A stretch of DNA of 64,000 nucleotides. Origin: Gaiellasilicea sp963789355. Its GTDB lineage: Bacteria; Actinomycetota; Thermoleophilia; Gaiellales; Gaiellaceae. Shown here one piece after another: positions 41,518 through 48,689 of the stretch; position 1 is the stretch's first letter; every line of letters starts with the position of its first letter. Position numbers and translations under genes: made by a program. The notes below the pieces were generated by a model. That model was not told the DNA's origin. It did not search any database and saw only the letters and a program-made list of their open reading frames with translations. The DNA lies in the NCBI GenBank assembly GCA_963789355.1, contig CAWBKK010000010.1, positions 372,001 through 436,000 on the forward strand, read 5' to 3'.

Positions 41518-42329
41518 CACGAGCGGGTGGTGACCTCGTGCTCGATCCGGCCCGTGTACTTCTCGTACTCGAACGTCTCGAGCGAGAACTGGATGATCCG
41601 CTCCTGCCCGTGGAACGGATGCTTGCGCCAGACCGCGACGTGGCTCCCCGAGACCTCGACGACGTTGTAACAGGGCCTCGTGTTGCCACGCAGGCGGAGC
41701 GAGGAGACGGTGCCGGTGTTGACGACGAACAGGTTCTCGAGCTTCCACGCGTAGGGGACGTGCTTGTGCCCCGAGAGGACGAGTTGGACGCCGGCCCGCT
41801 GCAGGCATTCGATCGTGTCACCGGCGTCGTAGATCACGTTCCGCTCGCGCCCGGTTCCCGGCACGGGCAGAAGATGATGGTGGCAGACGAAGATGCGCAG
41901 GCTCGACTCGCCCAGGGCGAACTGATCCTCGATCCACCGGTAGCGGCCACGTCCGATCTGGCCGTGATCGAGATCGGGCTCGGTCGAGTCGACGGCCACG
42001 ACCGTGGCCGAGCCGACGCGCAGGACCGAGTTCCGGTCGCCGAAGAGCTCCTCGAAGTGGACGTAGCCGACGTTGCGGGAGTCGTGGTTGCCCGGGATCA
42101 CCACCATCGCCTCGCACGCCACCTTGTCCAGGTAGCGCCGCGCCTCCTCGTACTCGTGCTTGAAACCGAACGTCGTCAGGTCGCCGGAGCAGACCACGAT
42201 GTCGGGCTCGAGGTCGTTGATCTCGGCGATCGCGCGCTCGAGCAGGCCGGGGACGAAGTACTGGCCGCCGCAGTGGAGGTCGGACAGGTGCGCGATCGTG
42301 AACGTCGTCCCCTCCGGCGGCTCGGACAT
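41517..42329 (-). CDS. Metallophosphoesterase (cyclic phosphodiesterase-like)
   Basis: 270 residues with the full calcineurin-like metal set: D17 and H19 in SDLHCGG, GD at 49-50, GNHD at 80-83, HHH at 150-152 and GHKH at 187-190. Resembles Icc/CpdA-type enzymes that open cyclic phosphodiesters. First gene of the operon with cyclic 2,3-diphosphoglycerate synthesis genes, so hydrolysis of that compound is a testable inference. ATG at 42329 has TATGCT six bases upstream. Confidence 0.9.
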   Translation of the reverse strand: MSEPPEGTTFTIAHLSDLHCGGQYFVPGLLERAIAEINDLEPDIVVCSGDLTTFGFKHEYEEARRYLDKVACEAMVVIPGNHDSRNVGYVHFEELFGDRNSVLRVGSATVVAVDSTEPDLDHGQIGRGRYRWIEDQFALGESSLRIFVCHHHLLPVPGTGRERNVIYDAGDTIECLQRAGVQLVLSGHKHVPYAWKLENLFVVNTGTVSSLRLRGNTRPCYNVVEVSGSHVAVWRKHPFHGQERIIQFSLETFEYEKYTGRIEHEVTTRS

Positions 42330-42335
42330 GCGCCA

Positions 42336-42341
42336 AGCATA
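42336..42341 (-). promoter_or_regulatory. -10 element of the cyclic 2,3-diphosphoglycerate operon
   Basis: TATGCT on the minus strand, six bases before the phosphoesterase ATG, predicting a leaderless operon transcript. The same hexamer and distance are used by the thiolase gene. Confidence 0.6.
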
Positions 42342-42373
42342 GGTCGTCCGAGCCTCTCGCTACCTTGAGGTTC

Positions 42374-42742
42374 GTGCCAGCGCACCAGCCCGCGTTTCGC
42401 GCCTTCGCCGGCTCGGAGCCGCCCAGATTCGTCAACGAGGTCGAGCTGGAGTGCGCGAAGATGCTCGACTACTACGGCGTCCCGTGGGAGTACGAGCCGA
42501 CCACATTCGTGCTCGACCGGGCCCCCGACGGGCGCGTCACCAGCGCGTTCACGCCCGACTTCTACCTCCCCGAGCAGGATCTCTACGTGGAGGTGACGGT
42601 GATGCGGCAGTCGCTCGTGACCCGCAAGAACCGGAAGCTGCGGGAGCTGAAGCGCCAGTACCCCGAGGTCAAGGTGAAGCTCTTCTACCGGCGCGACATC
42701 GAGCGCCTCGCCCAGCGCTTACGGCTCAAACTGGCGAGCTAG
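42374..42742 (+). CDS. PD-(D/E)XK-like nuclease-fold protein
   Basis: 122 residues. NEVELECAKMLDYYGVPWEYE (about 20-40) followed by FTPDFYLPEQDLYVEVTVM resembles the E...PD...(D/E)xK core of small nuclease-fold proteins, although the last position is Thr rather than Lys (VEVT). Basic C-terminal helices (RKNRKLRELKRQYPEVKVKL). GTG 42374 is preferred because -10 TACCTT (42361-42366) lies seven bases upstream; TTG 42365 would overlap that element. Nuclease activity is unproven. Confidence 0.68.
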   Translation: MPAHQPAFRAFAGSEPPRFVNEVELECAKMLDYYGVPWEYEPTTFVLDRAPDGRVTSAFTPDFYLPEQDLYVEVTVMRQSLVTRKNRKLRELKRQYPEVKVKLFYRRDIERLAQRLRLKLAS

Positions 42743-42756
42743 ATGGGAGGAGCGCG

Positions 42757-43362
42757 ATCCTAGCCGGCCGCCTCGCGGCCGACGGCCACCCGATCGGGGA
42801 GGTCTATCTGTCGCGCTTCGAGATCATGCGGCGCGTCGCCGAGCTCGGCGCCGAGCTGGCCGACGCGTACACCGGCCGGGAGCCGCTGCTGGTCGCACCC
42901 CTGAAGTCGAGCGCCGTCTTCCTCACCGATCTCTCGCGCGCGCTGCCGGTACCGCACGGCATCGACTTCCTCGAGCTGGCGGCGTACGCCAGCGGCCGCT
43001 CCGGGGCGGTCAAGCTGCTGAAGGATCTCGACACGGCCATCGTCGACCGGCACGTGCTCGTCGTCGAGGACGTCGTCGACACCGGCTTGACGCTGAACTT
43101 CCTCGCGCGCACCCTGGCCCTTCGCGAGCCGGCCAGCCTCTCGGCCGTGACGCTCCTCGACCGGCCCTACCGGCGGCTCGTCGACGACGTCCCGCTCGAC
43201 TACGTCGGCTTCACCGTTCCCGACGAGCTCTTCGCCGGCTACGGCCTCGGTCTCGACGAGCGCTGGCGCTCGTTGCCCGACCTCCACGTCGTCGCAGTCG
43301 CGGAGCTGCCCGCGCACCTGACCGGCGACAGCTACCGCACGCCCCGCCGAGCAGCCGCCTAG
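42757..43362 (+). CDS. hpt: Hypoxanthine(-guanine) phosphoribosyltransferase, non-canonical start
   Basis: Purine salvage enzyme transferring ribose phosphate from PRPP. Recognised from VYLSRFEIMRRVAELGAEL, PLLVAPLKSSAVFLTDLSRALP, VKLLKDLDT, PRPP loop VVEDVVDTGLTLNFL and VDDVPLDYVGFTVPDELFAGYGL-type C-terminus. No ATG, GTG or TTG occurs in frame between 42541 and the ATG at 42826, which would remove the first strand. Candidate starts are ATC 42757 behind GGGAGGAG (four-base gap) or CTG 42808 behind GGGGAGG (five-base gap). The start given is provisional. Likely co-transcribed with the preceding gene. Confidence 0.85.
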   Translation: MLAGRLAADGHPIGEVYLSRFEIMRRVAELGAELADAYTGREPLLVAPLKSSAVFLTDLSRALPVPHGIDFLELAAYASGRSGAVKLLKDLDTAIVDRHVLVVEDVVDTGLTLNFLARTLALREPASLSAVTLLDRPYRRLVDDVPLDYVGFTVPDELFAGYGLGLDERWRSLPDLHVVAVAELPAHLTGDSYRTPRRAAA

Positions 43363-43366
43363 AGAG

Positions 43367-44563
43367 CTACAGGTAGCCCATCGGATCGACCGCGCTTCCG
43401 TTGATCCGCACCTCGAAATGCACGTGCGGCCCGGTCGAGTTGCCTGTGTTCCCCGAGTAGGCGATCAGCTGACCCTGGGCCACCTGCTGGCCGACCCCGA
43501 CGGCAACGCTCGTGTTGTGGCCGTACGCGGTCGAGGTCCCGCCGCCGTGGTCGACGACGACGAGATTGCCGTAGCCGCCCATCCAGCCCGCGACGATCAC
43601 GGTCCCGGCGGCGGAGGCGACGACGGGAGTGCCGCTGCCGACGGCGATGTCGATCCCCTCGTGCATCCGGCCCCAGCGCCAGCCGTAACCGCTCGTGAGG
43701 ATCCCGTGGACCGGCCAGACGAAGCCTGCCGCCGACGCGGCTCCTGTCGGGGCCGGCACGATCGCGGAGCTCTGCGCGGAGCGGATCTTCGCTCCGAGCG
43801 CGGCGCTCTGCGCCTGCAGGTCGCGCATGTGGCCGATCGCCTCTTCCTTGTCCTCCTCGACCGAGGCAAGGGTGGCGCGCTTGTCGCGGCGTGCCGTCGC
43901 GAGCTCACGCTGGCTCCACGCGAGCCGGTCGCGAACCGCGCGCTGCTCTGCCGTGCGGGCAGCGACGGCCCTGGTCGTGTCGGCGACTTGACGGCGCGTC
44001 TTCCGGGTCGCGTTGCGCGTCGCCTGCATCTGCAGCTTGGCGTTCTCGACCTCGCCGGCGACCTTCTGATCCTGCCGTCCGATCGTGTTCAGGAACTCGA
44101 GCTGATCGAGCATCTCGGAGAAGTTGCCGGCCTCGAGGACGACGGAGATGGACGACGTGCGCTCGGAGGTGTAGATCTCGACGAGCCGCTTGCTCAGGCG
44201 CGCCACGGCTTCGCCGTGCTGCCGCTGGAGGAAGACGAGCTTGCGCGTCTGCAGTGTGTAGAGCTGGTTCAGGCGATCGAGCTTGCGCTGGTGCAGAGCC
44301 AGGACGGACTCGAGCTTGTCGAGACGCGAAGAGGCCGCGTCGACGTCGTTCTGAAGTGAGTCGATCTTCTCGGTGACGACCTCGATTTCCGCACTGAGGA
44401 CGCCCTCTCGTTCCCGCGCCGCCGCGATCTTCGCCTCGAGGGCGTTGATCCGGCCGTCGACCATCTGCTTTTCCTCGGAGGCGCTCTCCTGCCCGGACGC
44501 AACCGAGGCGGCGAAGAGCACGATGCCGGCCAGAAGCAGGCCGATGCTGAGGCGTAGGCGCAT
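43367..44563 (-). CDS. Secreted coiled-coil M23 (LytM) peptidase, EnvC-like
   Basis: 398 residues. Signal peptide about 1-24, a long coiled coil about 28-260 (EKQMVDGRINALEAKIAAAR onward), then an M23 domain from about 285 with metal-binding HEGID and GPHVHFEV motifs, so catalytic residues look intact. Such proteins cleave peptidoglycan cross-links or activate amidases at division. Start ATG at 44563 with an AT-richer segment and TACTCT just upstream. Ends four bases from the convergent HPRT gene. Confidence 0.93.
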   Translation of the reverse strand: MRLRLSIGLLLAGIVLFAASVASGQESASEEKQMVDGRINALEAKIAAAREREGVLSAEIEVVTEKIDSLQNDVDAASSRLDKLESVLALHQRKLDRLNQLYTLQTRKLVFLQRQHGEAVARLSKRLVEIYTSERTSSISVVLEAGNFSEMLDQLEFLNTIGRQDQKVAGEVENAKLQMQATRNATRKTRRQVADTTRAVAARTAEQRAVRDRLAWSQRELATARRDKRATLASVEEDKEEAIGHMRDLQAQSAALGAKIRSAQSSAIVPAPTGAASAAGFVWPVHGILTSGYGWRWGRMHEGIDIAVGSGTPVVASAAGTVIVAGWMGGYGNLVVVDHGGGTSTAYGHNTSVAVGVGQQVAQGQLIAYSGNTGNSTGPHVHFEVRINGSAVDPMGYL

Positions 44564-44665
44564 CCGAGAGTAGTTTCGTCGGGGGGTCGGCCGTCCCTTT
44601 GCGGACGGCCCGCGCCAGTGTAGCCCTGATCCTGTGGAAAGACTGTGGAAAACCGCCTTGGGGCG

Positions 44666-44812
44666 CTACTGCGGGCCGGGCTCGGGCACGATCAGCGGCG
44701 CCGGCGGATCGCCCTCGTTCGGCGGCGGGTACGGCTCAGGGATCACGGCCGGCTCGGGAAGATCGCCCTCGTCCGGCGGGGGGTACGACTCGGGGATTTC
44801 GACGGGTTCCAT
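44666..44812 (-). CDS. 48-residue proline-rich peptide with internal duplication
   Basis: Translation starts MEPVEIPESYPPPDEGDLPE and continues with a second copy (VIPEPYPPPNEGDPP) and a partial third (LIVPEPGPQ): an acidic, Pro-rich repeat of about 17-19 residues. No signal peptide. ATG 44812 lies nine bases after the stop of the ccmI-like gene, so it would be the last gene of the ccm operon. Small size and low complexity leave coding status uncertain. Confidence 0.45.
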   Translation of the reverse strand: MEPVEIPESYPPPDEGDLPEPAVIPEPYPPPNEGDPPAPLIVPEPGPQ

Positions 44813-44821
44813 GCCTCGTGC

Positions 44822-45151
44822 CTACCCGGGGCGCTCGACCTTCACACGCTCATGGCCGCCGGCGCGCGGCTCGAGCGCCCGTAACGCCTCCGCGGCCTCA
44901 CGTCGAAGGGGGCCGACGAGCGCGCGATAGTCCTCGTCCGAGACCTTGCCGGTGCGGTGATCGAGCTCGAGCTCCTTGAGGGCGGCGAGGGCGCGGTCGC
45001 GAGTCTCGACGAGCTCGAGCCGGCGCCGGTCGAGTTCGCTCGGCTCGTCCAGGACGTCCCGCTCCGCCTGCGGCTCGCGGAGGTAGGGCAGCGCAACGAG
45101 GATCACGCACCCTGCAGCGAGGAGCGCTCCGAGGACGAGCGCGACGCTCAC
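44822..45151 (-). CDS. CcmI-like cytochrome c maturation protein (N-terminal type)
   Basis: 109 residues: one N-terminal membrane segment (VALVLGALLAAGCVILVALPYL) and a helical part with DRRRLELVETRDRALAALKELELDHRTGKVSDEDYRAL-type sequence, which matches the N-terminal domain of CcmI/CycH and short actinobacterial equivalents. CcmI guides apocytochrome c to the heme lyase. GTG start overlaps the ccmF stop by GTGA. The TPR half of full CcmI is absent. Confidence 0.7.
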   Translation of the reverse strand: MSVALVLGALLAAGCVILVALPYLREPQAERDVLDEPSELDRRRLELVETRDRALAALKELELDHRTGKVSDEDYRALVGPLRREAAEALRALEPRAGGHERVKVERPG

Positions 45152-47142
45152 GGTCTCGCCGGAGCCTCGGCTCCCTCATAGCGGAGCGCGAGCCGGCGTT
45201 GCTCGCGGGCGTCCGGCCAGAGCGTGATCAGCGCGCCGAGCACGAAGACCAGTCCTGCGAGCCAGATCAGGTTCACGAGCGGCTTGACGAAGGCGCGCAC
45301 CTCGACGGTGCCATTGGCGTTGATCTGCCCGACGATCACGAAGAGGTCCTCGCCGGTGACGAGGTCGCTGCGGATCCCGACCTCGTTCGAGACCTGGCGC
45401 TCGGCGGTGTAGGCGTTCTTGCCCGCCTTGACCGTTCCGAGCTCCTCCCCGTCCCGCTCGACTCCCAGGACGGCGCGGATCTCGGTCGCGTTCGCCCCCT
45501 CGCGCTCCTCGAGCCCGCGGTAGCTCAGCCGGTAGTCCCCGACGGCGAGCGAGTCCCCAGGAGCGAGGCGGCTCTCGCTGACGCTGTCGTAGGCGCTCGA
45601 GCCCGCGACGCCGATCGCGAGCAGGACGATCGCCGCATGGACGACGTAGCCGCCGTAGCGGCGGCGATTCCGGCCGATCAGCGCCGAGAACGCACCCGGC
45701 CAGGAGCCGCCCGAGAGCGCTCGCCGCGCGCGCGTTCCCCGGAAGAATTCGAGCGCGATCGAGCCGAGCACGAACGCCGAGAAGGTGTACGCGACCAAGC
45801 CGGGGATCGAGGAACCAGCCCCGAGCGCGAGCAGCCCGAGTCCGACGAGGAGCGCGAAGCCCGCAGGCCAGGCGAAGGTGAGCCCGAGACTGCGCAGCGA
45901 GGCGCGGCGCCAGGCGACCAGCGGCCCGATTCCCATCAACAGCAGGAGCGGCAGCCCGAAGGCGCGGAGGAAGAAGTTGTAGTAGCCCGGACCGACGATT
46001 CGCGACTCGCCGAGGACCGCCTCGTGCAGGATCGGATAGGCGACGCCCCAGAGGATCGTCAGCGTCAGCGCGACGAGCAGGAGGTTGTTGTAGAGGAACG
46101 TCGCCTCGCGCGAGACGAGCGACTCGAGCCGCGTCTTCGAGCGGAGCAGCGGCAGGCGCGCGAAGACGAGCGCAAGCGAGCCGAAGACGACGATGCAGAT
46201 GAAGAAGAGGAACCACGGCCCGATCGAGCTCTCCGTGAACGAGTGGATCGAGCTGACGATCCCGGAGCGGGTCAGGAAGGTGCCGAAGAGCGACAGCGAG
46301 AACGCGAGCAAGACGAGAAGGTGGTTCCAGACGCGGAGCATGCCGCGCTTCTCCTGGATCATCACCGAATGGAGGAACGCCGTCGCTGCGAGCCACGGCA
46401 TCAGAGCGGCGTTCTCGACCGGGTCCCAGGCGTAGTAGCCACCCCAGCCGACCTCCTCGTAGGCCCAGTGCGCGCCGAGCAACTGGCCCACTCCGAGCGC
46501 AGTCCAGGCGACGAGCGTCCAGCGACGGGTGGCGACGATCCAGCGCTCGTCGGTGCGGCGGGCGAGCAGCGCACCCATCGCAAATGCGAACGGGACGGTG
46601 AGGCCGACGAACCCGAGGTAGAGCAGCGGCGGGTGGGCCATCATGTACGGGTTCTGGAGGCTGGGGTTGAGCCCGTTGCCGTCGGCCGGCGCGGCCTGGG
46701 TGGCGAACGGGGTCGCGAGCACGACGACCAGGAAGGCGAAAAAGACCGTGACGCCGCCGAGCACGGGCGTCACCCACGCGACCAGATCGCGCGCCTTGCG
46801 GCGGTTCACGAGCAGGACGGCGGTGGCGTAGCCGGTCAGGATCAGGAGCCACAGCAGGAGCGAGCCCTCCTGCCCGCCCCAGAAGGCGGAGATCGTGTAA
46901 CCGGTCGGCAGCTCGCGGCTCGTGTGCTGAGCGACGTAGACGAAGGAGAAGTCGTTCCGGATCAGCGCGGACACGAGCACGAGCGAGGCGACGAGGCTCG
47001 TCCCGAAGGCGGCGATGAGCGCGTTCTGCGCCGAGACCGCGAGCCGCCTGCGCCCCTTCCACGCGGCGTAGGCGCCCGCGACGACTGCATAGACGGCCAG
47101 CCCCAGCGTGGCGACGAGCGCGGCACGGCCGAGCTCAGGCAC
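45148..47142 (-). CDS. ccmF: CcmF heme lyase
   Basis: 664-residue polytopic membrane protein of system I cytochrome c maturation, which attaches heme to apocytochrome c. It has the family WGGQEGSLLLWLLIL motif, the tryptophan-rich WWD-type stretch around HWAYEEVGWGGYYAWDPVEN, VFGSLALVF and about 14-15 hydrophobic segments, plus a periplasmic region near the C-terminus (about 520-630). GTG start abuts the ccmE TAA stop. Confidence 0.95.
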   Translation of the reverse strand: MPELGRAALVATLGLAVYAVVAGAYAAWKGRRRLAVSAQNALIAAFGTSLVASLVLVSALIRNDFSFVYVAQHTSRELPTGYTISAFWGGQEGSLLLWLLILTGYATAVLLVNRRKARDLVAWVTPVLGGVTVFFAFLVVVLATPFATQAAPADGNGLNPSLQNPYMMAHPPLLYLGFVGLTVPFAFAMGALLARRTDERWIVATRRWTLVAWTALGVGQLLGAHWAYEEVGWGGYYAWDPVENAALMPWLAATAFLHSVMIQEKRGMLRVWNHLLVLLAFSLSLFGTFLTRSGIVSSIHSFTESSIGPWFLFFICIVVFGSLALVFARLPLLRSKTRLESLVSREATFLYNNLLLVALTLTILWGVAYPILHEAVLGESRIVGPGYYNFFLRAFGLPLLLLMGIGPLVAWRRASLRSLGLTFAWPAGFALLVGLGLLALGAGSSIPGLVAYTFSAFVLGSIALEFFRGTRARRALSGGSWPGAFSALIGRNRRRYGGYVVHAAIVLLAIGVAGSSAYDSVSESRLAPGDSLAVGDYRLSYRGLEEREGANATEIRAVLGVERDGEELGTVKAGKNAYTAERQVSNEVGIRSDLVTGEDLFVIVGQINANGTVEVRAFVKPLVNLIWLAGLVFVLGALITLWPDAREQRRLALRYEGAEAPARP

Positions 47143-47541
47143 TTACGTCTCTTTTTTCGCCGTGTACTTCGACGGGCACTTCGTCACGAGGGAGTCCTTC
47201 ACTGCGACGAAGGTGCCGTTGCGGAGCTCGCCCCTGACGGAGACCTCGCGGCCGGCGCGGAACTGATCCGAGACCGAGCCGGTGTAGACGACGGTCACGG
47301 TCTTGGTGGAGCCGCCCTTGATGTCGCGAAGCCGGAAGCGGAGCCCGTCCCCGTAGGCGTCGCCCTTGTAGCCGGGCTGGACGCGGCCCGCGAGGGAAAC
47401 CGTGCCCTTCTGAGCGCCGAGCTCGCTCGGTGAAAGCGACGGCGTCCCGCCTGCCACAGACGTATAGAGGAGGAAGACCGCGAGCACCGCGGCGACCGAG
47501 AGCGCGATGACGAGTCGCGCGGGATTGCGCTTCCGTGCCAC
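47143..47541 (-). CDS. ccmE: CcmE heme chaperone, Cys-type
   Basis: 132 residues: N-terminal anchor (LVIALSVAAVLAVFLLYTSVA) and an OB-fold domain (VSLAGRVQPG, VVYTGSVSDQF, GREVSVRGEL). The heme-binding position has Cys122 in KCPSKY (CxxxY) instead of the HxxxY of E. coli CcmE. Cys-type CcmE proteins are known in archaea and some bacteria. Upstream of ccmF; CcmABCD are not in the window. Confidence 0.92.
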   Translation of the reverse strand: MARKRNPARLVIALSVAAVLAVFLLYTSVAGGTPSLSPSELGAQKGTVSLAGRVQPGYKGDAYGDGLRFRLRDIKGGSTKTVTVVYTGSVSDQFRAGREVSVRGELRNGTFVAVKDSLVTKCPSKYTAKKET

Positions 47542-47559
47542 GCCCGCACTTTAGCTCGA

Positions 47560-47802
47560 CTAGACGCTCCGGGGCGCCGTCTCGCGACGGGCGGGGATCC
47601 GGTAGCCGTGGTCGTTGCAGAGCGAGCCGGGGTCGTCCTCGGTCAGCGCGTCGCAGTAGCCCTTCCCGTAGGCCGCGCGCATGAATGCGGCCATCACCTC
47701 GAGGTTCCACTCGGACACCTCCGCCGCCTCGCGCCAGAGGTCGGTGAGCCGAAGGTCGATGTCGAGCTCGAGCAGGTCGATCCGGGAGGGTGCGTTGGCC
47801 AT
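47560..47802 (-). CDS. Conserved small acidic protein, first gene of ccm operon
   Basis: 80 residues, acidic: MANAPSRIDLLELDIDLRL, then SEWNLEVMAAFMRAAYGKGY and ending DPGSLCNDHGYRIPARR. No membrane segment. Not recognised. ATG 47802 was chosen since TACGCT lies seven bases upstream on the minus strand (47810-47815). Only 18 bases separate it from ccmE, so it heads the ccmE-ccmF-ccmI operon. Confidence 0.65.
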   Translation of the reverse strand: MANAPSRIDLLELDIDLRLTDLWREAAEVSEWNLEVMAAFMRAAYGKGYCDALTEDDPGSLCNDHGYRIPARRETAPRSV

Positions 47803-47861
47803 GTCGGAAAGCGTAGGACCCGCGTCGGACGACATTGCACTCGGTCCGGTACGGTCGGCTG

Positions 47862-48689
47862 GTGGGAACGATCCGCGTCGGCCCTGCGCGCTGTCCCTCG
47901 CGGGAGTCTCCCGAGCTCGCGGTCGAGCTGCTGCTCGAGCGCGGCTACACCGCCTGCGAGCTCGACCTCGAGAGCGGCTTCTGGCTCGACTACCCCTGGG
48001 CCGAGCGGCTGGGCGTCCTCGCGCGCGAGCACGATCTCGCGCTGTCGGTGCACGCGCCGCTCTTCGCCTTTCCCGGCCACCCGGACGAGAAGAAGTCGAA
48101 GATGGCGCTCGGCGCGCTCGACCGGAGCGCCGGGATCGCGGCCGCGGCCGGTGCCGAGGTCGTCGTCATCCACCCCGGCTTCTGGCTCGGCCGCCAGCGC
48201 GACCAGACGATCGACGATGTCGTCGCCTGGCTCGAGCGGCTGCGCGAGCGCCTCGAGGCGAAGGATCGGGCCGTCGCATTCGGGATCGAAGTGATGGGCC
48301 GCGTCAGCGAGCTCGGCTCGATCGACGACGTGCTCGAGATCGCAGCGCGCCTCCCCTGGGTGCGGCCGGTGGTCGACTTCGCGCACATGCACGCCACGTC
48401 CGACGGAGCCTTCACGGACGTCGACGGCTTCGCCGCGGTCCTCGAAAGCGCCGACGCGGTGCTCGGGCCCGGCGAGCCGTTCCACATCCACTTCTCCGAC
48501 ATCGCCTACGCGAACCGGAACGAGACCAAGCACCTGGCCTACGGGGAGGGGACGCTCCGCGCCGAGCCGCTGCGCGAGGCGCTCGCCCGCTTCGAGCGGC
48601 CCGCGACCGTGATCTCGGAGTCGCCGGACGAGAGCTCGTCGCAGGCGATCAAAACCGTCCTCTACGCCGGGGTGAGCGCGGCTTCGTAG
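47862..48689 (+). CDS. TIM-barrel protein, endonuclease IV / xylose isomerase-like
   Basis: 275 residues. Sequence order of metal-binding positions resembles AP endonuclease IV: SVHAPLFAF, VVVIHPGFW, AFGIEVMGR, RPVVDFAHMHA, EPFHIHFSD and a late Glu in VISESPDES. Overall similarity to true Nfo is moderate, so a sugar-phosphate isomerase role is possible. GTG 47862 follows TACGGT by six bases, the leaderless pattern. The 3' end overlaps the convergent cyclase gene by 28 bases. Confidence 0.8.
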   Translation: MGTIRVGPARCPSRESPELAVELLLERGYTACELDLESGFWLDYPWAERLGVLAREHDLALSVHAPLFAFPGHPDEKKSKMALGALDRSAGIAAAAGAEVVVIHPGFWLGRQRDQTIDDVVAWLERLRERLEAKDRAVAFGIEVMGRVSELGSIDDVLEIAARLPWVRPVVDFAHMHATSDGAFTDVDGFAAVLESADAVLGPGEPFHIHFSDIAYANRNETKHLAYGEGTLRAEPLREALARFERPATVISESPDESSSQAIKTVLYAGVSAAS

